DNA of 64,000 nt from UBA1181 sp045226255 (GCA_045226255.1 JBGVCG010000030.1:10368-74367); one strand, 5' to 3'. Positions 27,312 to 35,515 are shown, counted from the stretch's first letter. Notes: generated from the sequence alone by a model not told the origin. Program-made: numbers and translations.

Positions 27312-27675
27312 AATAAAAAATTTATCGGTCGGACAAGGAGAGTTTTTAACATATAAATCCAATAACTATCCCGTACCAATCACTTCAACAAATTTAAGAA
27401 ATTCGGGGCAAAAAACCGCCAAAATTCCAGGAAGGAAGAAAAAAGGTTTTTTCTCCATCCCCGTCATTTTCTATATAAAAAAACAAGATGGATTTTGGTC
27501 TGAATTTAGAATATAATTCCATATAAATTTTATATATAAAATATTGCAAATCAATAAAATAACTCTTTCGAATATTTTAAGAACTTTTGACAAAAGATTT
27601 TTGGTTTAGTCGATCAAATGACTCATTTTTGCATATGTTACATGAGCAAAGTATTTGTTAACCAATTAATAAAAT
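27312..27675. other. 364-base AT-rich gap between divergent genes
   Basis: The region holds the HEAT gene promoter box (27389-27396, minus) and, presumably, the promoter of the plus-strand gene at 27676, for which no exact TAnnTTTG was found. The composition falls to a markedly AT-rich stretch at about 27470-27660. No RNA gene or repeat was recognised. Confidence 0.4.
27389..27396 (-). promoter_or_regulatory. -7 box of the HEAT-repeat gene
   Basis: CAAATTTA on the plus strand reads TAAATTTG on the minus strand. It predicts a transcript start near 27382 and a 70-base leader to the ATG at 27311. Confidence 0.45.
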
Positions 27676-28254
27676 ATGGATAGACTAAAAGATTTATTAT
27701 CTGAGCTAAATGCTGATTCTACGATTGATTGTATAGAGTCAACATTCTCAAAAATTGCAAATATTCTTTTGTTTAAAAGTTATATCAAAGCAGAGGAAAA
27801 TGAGTATAGAATTTTAGAAATAGAGTTTTACTTTAAGAACAAAAATCATGATGACGATGTAACTATACCACGTACAACAGATAAGGGAATGTGGTGGTTA
27901 CACGAATGGGGCGTTGACATCTCTTTTAATAGCAATAAGAAAGATTATTATGGAGGAATTCTCATTAGAAGTATTCTTCCTATCAAGGGTAATGACGATA
28001 AAAGAGAAGTAATATGTGGCCCTAGAAACTGCTGTTGGGAGTTGTTTTATTCTTCTGCATTGGAACAAAACGCAATGCCACAAATCATAACGAACGAAGA
28101 ACAGAGCAATTACCCAGGTGAACTAGGAAGAACAAAGCGTTATATTACAGGAAAGAAACAAGGCATAAATGGGGATTACAGATTCTATGTAAAAAATTTA
28201 GAACTAAAAGTTTGGAAAGGCTACAACGCATCTCCTTGGATAACGAACCAATGA
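27676..28254 (+). CDS. Conserved-looking protein of unknown function
   Basis: The 192-residue soluble protein is unusually AT-rich in codon use compared with its neighbours. A central core (GMWWLHEWGVDISF near 70-84, YGGILIRSILPI near 92-103, GPRNCCWELFYSSA near 114-127) looks like a compact alpha/beta domain. I recall a similar GVDI..YGGILIR pattern in small proteins sometimes labelled as DNA glycosylase-like, but I cannot confirm it. The stop overlaps the next start (ATGA at 28251-28254), so it is co-translated with the deiminase-like enzyme. Confidence 0.55.
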   Translation: MDRLKDLLSELNADSTIDCIESTFSKIANILLFKSYIKAEENEYRILEIEFYFKNKNHDDDVTIPRTTDKGMWWLHEWGVDISFNSNKKDYYGGILIRSILPIKGNDDKREVICGPRNCCWELFYSSALEQNAMPQIITNEEQSNYPGELGRTKRYITGKKQGINGDYRFYVKNLELKVWKGYNASPWITNQ

Positions 28255-29081
28255 TTACCGACCCACAAACCACCACCGTCTATTTCTCCAACCTTCTCCC
28301 AAAGAAGTGCCCTGCGCTCTATCAGAGCCTTGACGCTATTCTGAGGGAGAGGCAAGTAGCGCATCATCTATTGCCCAACACACGGGACATCTGGTGCCGC
28401 GATTACATGCCTATCCAGACGGATGAGAAACGATTCGTGTTTTATAAATACAGCCCAGACTACTTGCAAAAACCTCATCTAAAGCGAACGATTACGGACG
28501 TGACGCAGATAGGTGCGGTGGATTGTCTGCGGCAAGTTGAAGTGGTCAACTTGGACTTGGTGGTTGATGGAGGCAATGTGGTGAAGTGTGGCGACAAAAT
28601 CGTGATGACAGAGAAGGTCTTTTTTGAGAACAGAGACAAATCGAGGGATGAAGTCCGACGACTACTCGAAGAGGCTTTCCATTGCGAGATAGTTTTCTTG
28701 CCATGGGACACAATTGAAGAATACGGCCATAGCGACGGTATTATCCACTATGCGGGAGGTAATCGTGTGCTGATGACCAACTATGCAGATTCCGATGCTG
28801 TTATGGCTCGAAAGTTTGCGAAGATCCTAGATAAGCATTTCGAGGTCATTCATCTGAAATACAATGTGAAACGCAAACATGCACGCAGTTGGTCGTATAT
28901 CAATTACTTGCAGATTGGTGATTTGGTGCTTGTCCCACAATTGGGCATCCCAGAAGACGAGCAGGCGGTGCAACAGATCGCCCAAGCGCTGCCGCAATGC
29001 GAAGTGGTAGGCGTACATGCATTGGAGGCTGTACGGAAAGGGGGTGCGCTCAACTGCATATCGTGGAATGTGAGGAAGTGA
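28251..29081 (+). CDS. Agmatine/peptidyl-arginine deiminase family enzyme (PAD_porph)
   Basis: The start at 28251 overlaps the upstream stop (ATGA). An earlier in-frame ATG at 28212 lies inside the previous gene. The protein has 276 residues. The family residues are present: TRDIWCRDYMP at 44-54, DGGN at 106-109 (substrate guanidinium), GHSDG at 159-163 (catalytic His/Asp) and GGALNCISW with nucleophile Cys269. It hydrolyses a guanidino group, most often agmatine to N-carbamoylputrescine. It has no signal peptide, so it is cytosolic, unlike the secreted PPAD of Porphyromonas. It is shorter than the usual 340-370-residue agmatine deiminases. Confidence 0.85.
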   Translation: MITDPQTTTVYFSNLLPKKCPALYQSLDAILRERQVAHHLLPNTRDIWCRDYMPIQTDEKRFVFYKYSPDYLQKPHLKRTITDVTQIGAVDCLRQVEVVNLDLVVDGGNVVKCGDKIVMTEKVFFENRDKSRDEVRRLLEEAFHCEIVFLPWDTIEEYGHSDGIIHYAGGNRVLMTNYADSDAVMARKFAKILDKHFEVIHLKYNVKRKHARSWSYINYLQIGDLVLVPQLGIPEDEQAVQQIAQALPQCEVVGVHALEAVRKGGALNCISWNVRK

Positions 29082-29125
29082 GGTAAGAAATCTTGCGAAT
29101 GGTTTTCATATGGGTTCTTCCGTCA

Positions 29126-29575
29126 TTAATCATCAAGCACCAGTCTCAACGAATACGTGCTTCCTGACCTATTCCACTTTTCTTTTGTGTACACTGTTGG
29201 GGGTAGGGTATCAGACCCCACCAAAACATAATTAATGCGATCCCATAGAGGAGAAATGTTATATACCTCAGGAGTGTCTCTTATAGTAGGAAATTTTCTC
29301 GACACTAATCCTGCTCCGTAGCTAAATGAACAAGATTTGTAGGGCTCTAATTCACAAACAGAGTCAGCGGTTGAAATACGAATGTATTCGTAGTCATCTC
29401 CGTGATCGTATGTTGGTAACACATCTTCCATGCCCTGATATTGTTCGAAATAAGAAATCGTGACGGTACTGTCTGTTTGATTATCTATAGTAAACTTAAA
29501 TTCGCCAAAGTAATCGCAAGCAGTCAGAAAGAATGGTACCATCAATGCTAAGAATGCAACTCTATTCATTTTCAT
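29126..29575 (-). CDS. Small lipoprotein of unknown function
   Basis: The protein has 149 residues from the ATG at 29575; a second ATG two codons later at 29569 is equally possible. The lipobox FLTAC places the lipid Cys at residue 20. The mature part (FKFTIDNQTDSTVTISYFEQ ... SYSLRLVLDD) is beta-rich and could be a single immunoglobulin-like or barrel domain. No motif is recognised. It is convergent with the deiminase gene and lies 14 bases downstream of an antitoxin-like HTH gene. Confidence 0.6.
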   Translation of the reverse strand: MKMNRVAFLALMVPFFLTACDYFGEFKFTIDNQTDSTVTISYFEQYQGMEDVLPTYDHGDDYEYIRISTADSVCELEPYKSCSFSYGAGLVSRKFPTIRDTPEVYNISPLWDRINYVLVGSDTLPPTVYTKEKWNRSGSTYSLRLVLDD

Positions 29576-29589
29576 ACGTTATAAAGAAT

Positions 29590-29907
29590 TTAACATACTG
29601 ATTCAATCTGCAAAATAGGTTCTTGCAAAGCATTCTCCAATTTGCAGATAGTTTCCAATGAGAGATTTTCCTCTCCTTTCAGCAAACGTGAGACATATTG
29701 TGGAGAGCACCCCATACGAGTTGCCAGATCTGCCCTTGAAAGATTTTTTCGTTTCATGGCAATTGCCACTTTGATAGCAATTTTACGAGAATACGGTAAC
29801 CATCCCGCCGCCTTTGCGCGACGAGTAGCTTCTTCTTCCTCACGCCAATTTGAAGGCGTTGTTGATTGATAACGGCTCAAACGAGCGATTGCTTCTTGCT
29901 GTGTCAT
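29590..29907 (-). CDS. XRE-family helix-turn-helix regulator (antitoxin-like, no toxin beside it)
   Basis: In this 105-residue protein the C-terminal half is an XRE helix-turn-helix: LSRADLATRMGCSPQYVSRLLKGEENLSLETICKLENAL, about 57-95. The N-terminal half is a charged helical region. This layout matches HigA/antitoxin-type regulators. Neither neighbour looks like a RelE/HigB toxin: one side is a lipoprotein, the other a second HTH gene. A strong AGGAGG Shine-Dalgarno 7 bases upstream of the ATG fixes the start. Confidence 0.8.
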   Translation of the reverse strand: MTQQEAIARLSRYQSTTPSNWREEEEATRRAKAAGWLPYSRKIAIKVAIAMKRKNLSRADLATRMGCSPQYVSRLLKGEENLSLETICKLENALQEPILQIESVC

Positions 29908-29914
29908 AAATCCA

Positions 29915-29920
29915 CCTCCT
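29915..29920 (-). promoter_or_regulatory. Strong Shine-Dalgarno of the 29907 HTH gene
   Basis: AGGAGG on the minus strand, 7 bases before the ATG, is unusually strong for this phylum. Confidence 0.7.
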
Positions 29921-29962
29921 GTTGATAATCTGTATTAGCTTGCCTAATTTATGAGTGAATAG

Positions 29963-30286
29963 CTATTGCACAGAAAAACTGATTCTGCGACCTAACCCTT
30001 GAAAGATTTTGAATAGGGTTGATAATTGTATGTCTGCGTGGCCGTTTTCGATACGCGAAATGTAACTTTTCTTAGTGCCGATTTTTTGGGCAAGTTGTTC
30101 CTGTGTCAATCCGGCTTTTTGTCGCTCCGCTCTAAGTTTTTCGCCCAAGATAAAAGCATCTACACCTGCTTCAAACTCGGTTCTTGAAGGAGTGCCTAAT
30201 TCGCCGAAATCTTCGGTAATGAGATCCTCTATCGGTGTTAAATTCAGACGATTCATTTCTTCGCGTGTCATAAATCCTTTAGACAT
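29963..30286 (-). CDS. XRE-family antitoxin-like regulator
   Basis: This 107-residue protein has an N-terminal extension (MTREEMNRLNLTPIEDLITEDFGELG) and an XRE domain (LRAERQKAGLTQEQLAQKIGTKKSYISRIENGHADIQLSTLFKIFQGLG, about 51-99) typical of HigA2-like antitoxins. The cognate HigB gene would normally lie just upstream on the same strand. Instead there is a perfect promoter and a divergent DUF3781 gene, so it is a solo regulator. It could repress both divergent transcripts. The next HTH gene is 55 bases downstream. Confidence 0.82.
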   Translation of the reverse strand: MSKGFMTREEMNRLNLTPIEDLITEDFGELGTPSRTEFEAGVDAFILGEKLRAERQKAGLTQEQLAQKIGTKKSYISRIENGHADIQLSTLFKIFQGLGRRISFSVQ

Positions 30287-30304
30287 ATTGATAAATTTTC
30301 ATGG

Positions 30305-30336
30305 CAAAGATAACCAATTAGTTAACCTGATGCAAA
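30305..30336 (-). promoter_or_regulatory. Exact Bacteroides promoter of the solo HTH gene
   Basis: On the minus strand TTTG (30333-30336), a 20-base spacer and TATCTTTG (30305-30312) fit the consensus exactly. The start would be near 30300, about 14 bases before the ATG. Confidence 0.85.
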
Positions 30337-30344
30337 ATATTTTA

Positions 30345-30352
30345 TATCTTTG
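30345..30352 (+). promoter_or_regulatory. -7 box of the DUF3781-glycosyltransferase operon
   Basis: TATCTTTG at 30345-30352 predicts transcription from about 30358, 20 bases before the ATG at 30378. Only 8 bases separate this box from the -33 of the divergent promoter, so the two promoters overlap face to back. Confidence 0.65.
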
Positions 30353-30377
30353 TTACATGAACATTTAATCACCCAAT

Positions 30378-30653
30378 ATGATGGATTTAGACTCATTGCA
30401 TTCGCCTCGTCAAACCCTCCTTCAATCCCTCTCGCAGATCCACACCACCCCCATGGGTGTTGAGAGGATAAAGAGGAATCTACGCTTGTCGGAGGGGGAT
30501 GTGGTGACCTATTGCAAGGAGAAAATCGCTTCCCCGAATTGTGAGATCACCAAGCAAGGGAAGAACTACTATTGCAAAATAGATGATATCATCATTACGG
30601 TCAACTCGTTCAGTTTCACCATCATAACGGCTCACATAAACAAACAGGCATGA
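30378..30653 (+). CDS. DUF3781 domain protein
   Basis: In this 91-residue protein HTTPMGVERIKRNL (about 22-35), DVVTYCKEKI (about 41-50), GKNYYCKIDDIIITVNSFSFTIITAH (about 61-86) match the DUF3781 family, whose function is unknown. Its stop overlaps the start of the next gene (ATGA, 30650-30653). The products are probably translationally coupled to the glycosyltransferase. Confidence 0.88.
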   Translation: MMDLDSLHSPRQTLLQSLSQIHTTPMGVERIKRNLRLSEGDVVTYCKEKIASPNCEITKQGKNYYCKIDDIIITVNSFSFTIITAHINKQA

Positions 30654-31795
30654 GAGTATTAATCGTTCCAATGGCAGCCATGGCGCCAACAGCGGGGCCT
30701 TCGTATCGTACCCGATGCATCGCGAGCGTGATGCAGAAAGAGGGTTTGACGGTCGCCACCTGCCAGGCGCAAGACGTTAACTATAAGCCGATTGAAGGCA
30801 TCGAGAACTATTACCTGACGGTTCCCTCGCCTATGGGCATGCCCTCGTTCGTCGGCACACATATCTTCCCTATCGTCCAAAAGCTAGGCGTGAACCGTTT
30901 CAGGAGCGTCGACAGCTTCGACGAGGTGCTCCACCTGACAGGGAACACCGATTACGCCTACCTCAAACAGAGCGTGGAGGATATCCGCATGGCCATCAAG
31001 GCGTTTCAGCCCGACATCGTCTATTCCGAGTTCAATATCTCCGCCATGCTGGCAGCGAAGCTGGAGAAGGTGACCTTGTACATCTCCGCCAGTTACCCGA
31101 CACAACACAAATACAGTCATAACCCGAAATATGCTAAGGGCTTAAACAAACTGCTTCGTGAATATGGCTTGCCACCATTGGCCTCATGTCTCGAACTGTT
31201 TGATTTCGCGGAGAAGAAATTCATACCGAGCTGCAAAGAACTGGAACCGATGGAGGATCCGAAGGTCTCTTTTTGTGGCACGTTCAAGGGCAACATCAAG
31301 GCAAGCTCCGCCGTCCGCAACAAGGTGCTTGTCTACATGGGCAATGGAACCATCTCACAACGCAAGATGGTGAAGGAGGTCTCCCGAGCGTTCGAAAACA
31401 CTGAATACCAAGTGTATATAGCAGGACAAGGATTAAAGGAAGAATCCTTCGGCAACATCCATATCGCACCGTTCTTCAACTTCGACGCATACTTGCCGGA
31501 GTCCGTGCTGTTCATCAACCATGGCGGACAAAACAGCATCGCAGACGGACTGGTCTATGGTGTCCCGCTCCTCATTTGCGCAGGCAAGGTGTTCGAACGG
31601 AAGTACAATGCACAGAGTGTTGTGAAAGCGGGAGCGGGAGAAGAATTGACCGTTGCGGAGTTCACCTCGGAGGAGATTAGACGTGTAGCTTTACAAATTA
31701 TTAACAATCCTGATTATCAAAGGAATGCGTATAGGATTGGGAAAGAACTGACTTCATTGGGAGGGGTGTCGGTCATCACTTCATCCATGCGTTAG
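30650..31795 (+). CDS. Glycosyltransferase family 1 (UGT/MGT-like)
   Basis: The 381-residue GT-B fold protein opens with VLIVPMAAMAPTAGPSYRTRCIASVMQKEG (about 3-32), the N-terminal Rossmann start. The donor-binding motif near the C terminus is FINHGGQNSIADGLVYGVPLLIC (about 284-306), matching HGG-x-x-(T/S)-x-x-(E/D)-x-L-x-x-G-V-P. It should move a sugar from a nucleotide donor onto a small molecule or lipid. No polysaccharide cluster is nearby. It is coupled to the DUF3781 gene. Confidence 0.85.
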   Translation: MRVLIVPMAAMAPTAGPSYRTRCIASVMQKEGLTVATCQAQDVNYKPIEGIENYYLTVPSPMGMPSFVGTHIFPIVQKLGVNRFRSVDSFDEVLHLTGNTDYAYLKQSVEDIRMAIKAFQPDIVYSEFNISAMLAAKLEKVTLYISASYPTQHKYSHNPKYAKGLNKLLREYGLPPLASCLELFDFAEKKFIPSCKELEPMEDPKVSFCGTFKGNIKASSAVRNKVLVYMGNGTISQRKMVKEVSRAFENTEYQVYIAGQGLKEESFGNIHIAPFFNFDAYLPESVLFINHGGQNSIADGLVYGVPLLICAGKVFERKYNAQSVVKAGAGEELTVAEFTSEEIRRVALQIINNPDYQRNAYRIGKELTSLGGVSVITSSMR

Positions 31796-31873
31796 CGGGC
31801 AACCGTTCCGGCATGGAGGTCACCGACAAATAGTATCATTCCTCCCCAAAAAATGTGAAGGCGGAGTCTTCCC

Positions 31874-33175
31874 TCAATACTTTATCAGCCCCTTCTGTTT
31901 GATTTTGAAGTAGATGAATTGGACGATCCCCCGCATGGACAAATAGGCGAGGAAGGCAATCCACAGGCCATCGTTTCCAATCCTTCCGATGAGAAGATTG
32001 TACAACAGGAAGAACAGAATCGTGGCACAGACCATGGCTGTGACCATTCCCTTCGCCATAGTTGCCCCCACCATGATACCATCCCAAAGGAAGGCGGAAA
32101 AGCCGCAAATAGGTATGGCGACAACCCATATCAGGTAGTCTTCAGCAGCAAAGATCGTCGCGTCCTCATTGGTGAGCACGTGCAGGAAATCAATGGAGAA
32201 GAATTTATACGCGAAGGTGAACACGACGACCAGCCCCAATCCCCACAGGAATATGTACCGGATGGATTTACTCAAGTTGGCAGGGTCTTTCGCCCCGATG
32301 TACCTGCCGGTCAGGGCTTCTCCCGCATATGCGAATCCATCCGTGAAGTAGGAGAAGATCGAGAAGAATTGTATCAGCAACGTATTGACAGCCAACAATG
32401 TGGTTCCCTGCTTGGCGCCCGCCAAAGTGAAGAAGGTGGTGACAGCCGTAAGGCAGACGGTTCGGATGGCGATGCTTCCGTTGAGGGAGATGATACGTTT
32501 CAGTTTCGATGCGTCAAGAACCTCCTGTTTGCTGATCAACGGTATCAGGTCGCTATATTTATGTTTCCAGAGGAAGAAGGCCAACGCAAGACCGCTGTAT
32601 TGAGCGACGAGCGTACCCATCGCGATTCCAGTGATTCCCAGGTCAAGGCCTATCACGAAAAGCAAGCTGCAAAGGATGTTGATGACATTGATGGAGATAG
32701 CGATAATCATCGGGTAGACAGAGTTCTGCATGCCTATGAACCAGCCTTTTATGCTATACATGCACATCACCGCAGGGGCACCGAACACGCATAGATTGAA
32801 GTAATAAGACGCGGCCTCCTCCACCTCGGGAGCGGTGTTCATATAGGCGAAAGCATACTTCTGGATGACGCCCTTCATCAAAAAGATTAACAGGCAGGCC
32901 GACAATGCGATAAGAATGGAGCGAAGCAGAAGATGAATCGATTCCGAGTGATTTTTCGCACCGAAGGATTGGGCGGTCAGTCCGCTGGTACTCATGCGGA
33001 TGAAGCCGAATGTCCAATAAAGCATATTGATCAACGTGCCCCCAACAGAGATAGCACAAATATACACGACGCTGCCCAAATGTCCCGCGATAGCCAAGTC
33101 GACCAAGCTAAGCAAAGGAACCGTGATATTGGTCGCAATGGCAGGAACAGCAATTTTTAGAATTCTCTTATTCAT
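31874..33175 (-). CDS. MATE family efflux transporter (DinF-like)
   Basis: This 433-residue protein has about 12 TM segments in two six-helix halves. The first helix (IAVPAIATNITVPLLSLVDLAIAGHLG, about 8-34) is characteristic of MATE proteins, with the DinF-type Asp in TM1. It is probably an H+ or Na+ antiporter exporting cationic drugs or metabolites. A large open frame runs antisense through it and is not real. Its promoter is a CTTG-20-TATCTTTG at 33259-33290. Confidence 0.92.
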   Translation of the reverse strand: MNKRILKIAVPAIATNITVPLLSLVDLAIAGHLGSVVYICAISVGGTLINMLYWTFGFIRMSTSGLTAQSFGAKNHSESIHLLLRSILIALSACLLIFLMKGVIQKYAFAYMNTAPEVEEAASYYFNLCVFGAPAVMCMYSIKGWFIGMQNSVYPMIIAISINVINILCSLLFVIGLDLGITGIAMGTLVAQYSGLALAFFLWKHKYSDLIPLISKQEVLDASKLKRIISLNGSIAIRTVCLTAVTTFFTLAGAKQGTTLLAVNTLLIQFFSIFSYFTDGFAYAGEALTGRYIGAKDPANLSKSIRYIFLWGLGLVVVFTFAYKFFSIDFLHVLTNEDATIFAAEDYLIWVVAIPICGFSAFLWDGIMVGATMAKGMVTAMVCATILFFLLYNLLIGRIGNDGLWIAFLAYLSMRGIVQFIYFKIKQKGLIKY

Positions 33176-33258
33176 CCGAAAAACTCCTCATTTCCATAAG
33201 GTTAGGGCATCATAGCACAGGGCCAATCATCCTTTTCAACCTTACATTTTTCTCGGCT

Positions 33259-33290
33259 CAAAGATACTGCACTTCTTGGATTCCCACAAG
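33259..33290 (-). promoter_or_regulatory. Promoter of the MATE transporter gene
   Basis: On the minus strand CTTG (33287-33290), a 20-base spacer and TATCTTTG (33259-33266) make a near-consensus promoter. The start would be near 33253, with a leader of about 78 bases. Confidence 0.65.
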
Positions 33291-33473
33291 AGAAGAAATA
33301 CCCGAACCAGGGCAATCACATTTAACTTTCACAGTTCATAGATTTTTCATTTAGACGAGGCAGAGGGCAACAAATCCTCACGCAGAAAAGAGTTCACGGA
33401 GTTTGATACGAATTTATCGCATCAGCACTGATCGCAAATAGTAAATTGTAAATGGTTAAATAGTAAATTATAC

Positions 33474-33481
33474 TACCTTTG
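33474..33481 (+). promoter_or_regulatory. -7 box of the TfoX-ogt operon
   Basis: TACCTTTG overlaps the GTG at 33481, so this GTG cannot be the start. Transcription from about 33488 leaves the ATG at 33538 as the first start on the mRNA. Confidence 0.65.
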
Positions 33482-33537
33482 TGTCAATCAACATTAGGAA
33501 GAGACCCTTCCGTGTTGCGGAACTAAAAAGAAGACTT

Positions 33538-33858
33538 ATGCCAACCTCAAAATCCTACGCGGACTTCATCCTTGAGCAACTCTCAGGGTTGCCAGAAATC
33601 GCTTCCCGTCAGATGATGGGCGAATACATTCTGTACTACCGTGACAAAGTCATCGGGGGCATCTACGACGACCGCTTCCTTGTGAAGCCAGTGAAGGCGG
33701 CACGTGAAAGGATGCCCGAGGCACCCTACCAACTACCTTACGAGGGGGCGAAAGAGATGCTGCTGGTGGACAATGTGGACAATCGTGATTTCCTTGCGGA
33801 TCTGATCACGTCCATGTACGACGAACTGCCGGAGGTGAAGAAAAAGAAGAAAGCATGA
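33538..33858 (+). CDS. TfoX/Sxy N-terminal domain protein
   Basis: The protein has 106 residues from the ATG at 33538, a start chosen from the promoter box above. SKSYADFILEQLSGLPEIASRQMMGEYILYYRDKVIGGIYDDRFLVK (about 4-50) is the TfoX_N domain (alpha/beta, dimer). The C terminus is a lysine-rich tail (VKKKKKA). In Gammaproteobacteria TfoX activates competence, but Bacteroidota homologues consist of this domain alone and their role is unknown. The stop overlaps the ogt start (ATGA), which suggests a shared role in DNA maintenance. Confidence 0.88.
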   Translation: MPTSKSYADFILEQLSGLPEIASRQMMGEYILYYRDKVIGGIYDDRFLVKPVKAARERMPEAPYQLPYEGAKEMLLVDNVDNRDFLADLITSMYDELPEVKKKKKA

Positions 33859-34349
33859 TCTTCCAATCGTTCTATCACACCCCACCTGAGTTTGACGACC
33901 TGCTGATGAGGTCTGATGGGGAGGTTCTCACGGAACTACGCTTCGTGAAGGCATACGATGCAGAACACACCCAAAGGGACCTGCCGATTTTTCAGGAGGT
34001 CAGTCGCTGGTTGGATTGCTATTTCGCTGGGAATGAGCCTAATTTCACACCCGAATACAGGCTGGAAGGTGCGACGCCCTTCCGCCAAGAGGTGCTGGAG
34101 TGGGTACGAAGAATTCCTTTCGGGGAGACAATGACCTACGGAGAAATCGCCGCACGAATCGCCCAAAGACACGCAACAGGCACCATGTCGGCGCAGGCGG
34201 TGGGCGGAGCGGTGGGTTGGAATCCAATCTGCATCATAATACCCTGCCACAGGGTCATTGGCGCGCATAACAAGCTCACAGGGTATAGCGGAGGAATGGA
34301 GAACAAAATAGCACTACTAAAATATGAAGAATTAAAAATTAAAAATTAA
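33855..34349 (+). CDS. ogt: Methylated-DNA-protein-cysteine S-methyltransferase (Ogt)
   Basis: The 164-residue suicide repair protein transfers the alkyl group of O6-alkylguanine to its own cysteine. The active-site motif is IPCHRV (Cys131), followed by the Asn-loop region GAHNKLTGYSGGMENKIALLKYE. FRQEVLEWVRRIPFGETMTYGEIA (about 77-100) is the DNA-binding helix-turn-helix. The start overlaps the TfoX-like gene stop. The next gene begins 11 bases later, across a short AATTAAAAATTAAG repeat, so the operon may continue into the NosR-like gene. Confidence 0.95.
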   Translation: MIFQSFYHTPPEFDDLLMRSDGEVLTELRFVKAYDAEHTQRDLPIFQEVSRWLDCYFAGNEPNFTPEYRLEGATPFRQEVLEWVRRIPFGETMTYGEIAARIAQRHATGTMSAQAVGGAVGWNPICIIIPCHRVIGAHNKLTGYSGGMENKIALLKYEELKIKN

Positions 34350-34360
34350 GATAACCAACA

Positions 34361-35509
34361 ATGAAACGCACGATCATCACCACCCTCATCGTATTGCTCA
34401 CCGCCTTGGTCGTTTTCCACAGCGGGCGCCTATTCGGCCATGAGTTCGGGGAATCAGAGCAGAAAAAAGAGACGGTAACCGACCCGGTCTTGGTGACCTT
34501 AGAGAATGCCCGCACCGTGTGGAGCGAGGCCACCTCCGTGGAGCTGACCACAGACGGAATTTACGAAGTGAAGGATGGGCGTACCCTCCTAGGCTTCATC
34601 ATGAGATCCACCCCGCAAAGCGAAAAGACGATCGGCTACATCGGCCAGACACCCCTACTGATCGCACTCGACACGGAGGCCAAGGTATACCGTGTGGTCG
34701 CCCTGGAGAACGATGAGACGCCAGGCTACTTCGCCATGGTCACAAGGTCGGGACTGCTCGACGCATGGAACGGAAAGAGCGTGGCGGATGCAGTGTCGGC
34801 GGAAGTGGACGCTGTCAGCGGTGCCACCTACAGCAGCCGAGCCGTCATCCAAAGCCTGCAGAAACGTTTGGCGGTGGTCGGGGAAGTGAAAGCCAACCCT
34901 GTGGACTGGGGCAAATGGGTACGGGATGGTGTCATGCTACTCTTCGTGCTCCTGACCCTTTGGGCATGGTTCCGCCCGCAGAAAGTAGGCAAATACCGTC
35001 GATGGATACTCCTCGGCTCGGTGCTCATCGTAGGCATCTGGCAAGGGAGGATGCTCTCCATGGCGCAGTTCCTCGGGTGGATCACGGGAGGCATACCGTT
35101 GCCTGCGCAATGGTTGATGCTCGCCATCCTGCTATTGGCCTTGCTGTTGCCAATATTCACAGGCAAAGCCTACTACTGTTCATGGCTCTGCCCAATGGGT
35201 GCGGCACAATCATTGTTAGGCGACATCAACAAAAAACATAAGCTCAAGCTATCGGCCACGCTGGTCAAATGGTTGCAGATCCTACGCACCGCCATCCTCC
35301 TGTTCGGGCTGTTGGCGATAGGCATCGGACTGAGTTTCGACTTCGCGGACATAGAGGCCTTCACCATCTTCCGTCCACAATCCGCACCTATCGTGGCGCT
35401 GGTTTTGGCGGTTGTTTCCCTATTGTTGTCCATCTTTGTGGCCCGTCCGTGGTGCCGATTCCTGTGCCCGCTCGGAGAAGTACTTGATAAAGTAAGAGTT
35501 AAGAAGTAA
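34361..35509 (+). CDS. FMN-binding, 4Fe-4S polyferredoxin-type membrane protein (NosR/RnfG-NapH-like)
   Basis: The 382-residue protein starts with a TM/signal segment. An extracytoplasmic FMN-binding domain follows (about 42-170), with the flavinylation motif VSGATYSSR (Thr156 as attachment candidate). Then come about six TM segments with two CxxxCP motifs (YYCSWLCPMGA near 268 and WCRFLCPLGE near 368), which should be membrane-embedded iron-sulfur or quinol-facing motifs. The combination resembles NosR and related flavin-based electron-transfer proteins. ApbE would be needed to attach FMN, and one is encoded at 825-1868. Neither Rnf nor nitrous oxide reductase genes are nearby. Confidence 0.8.
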   Translation: MKRTIITTLIVLLTALVVFHSGRLFGHEFGESEQKKETVTDPVLVTLENARTVWSEATSVELTTDGIYEVKDGRTLLGFIMRSTPQSEKTIGYIGQTPLLIALDTEAKVYRVVALENDETPGYFAMVTRSGLLDAWNGKSVADAVSAEVDAVSGATYSSRAVIQSLQKRLAVVGEVKANPVDWGKWVRDGVMLLFVLLTLWAWFRPQKVGKYRRWILLGSVLIVGIWQGRMLSMAQFLGWITGGIPLPAQWLMLAILLLALLLPIFTGKAYYCSWLCPMGAAQSLLGDINKKHKLKLSATLVKWLQILRTAILLFGLLAIGIGLSFDFADIEAFTIFRPQSAPIVALVLAVVSLLLSIFVARPWCRFLCPLGEVLDKVRVKK

Positions 35510-35515
35510 GAGTTA

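Larger units (their letters stand above)
33176..33537. other. 362-base gap between divergent genes
   Basis: The region holds the MATE promoter (33259-33290, minus) and the -7 box of the plus-strand TfoX-like gene (33474-33481). A short AT-rich repeat (GTAAATTGTAAATGGTTAAA and a second TAGTAAATT) occupies about 33438-33472. No other feature was seen. Confidence 0.5.

Noticed and set aside
29590..30286. HigBA-type toxin-antitoxin operon
   Set aside because: Two antitoxin-like genes are present but no toxin-like gene is next to either.
31919..32794. 291-residue plus-strand frame over the MATE gene
   Set aside because: It is antisense to a protein with MATE motifs, and its translation is low-complexity and charged.
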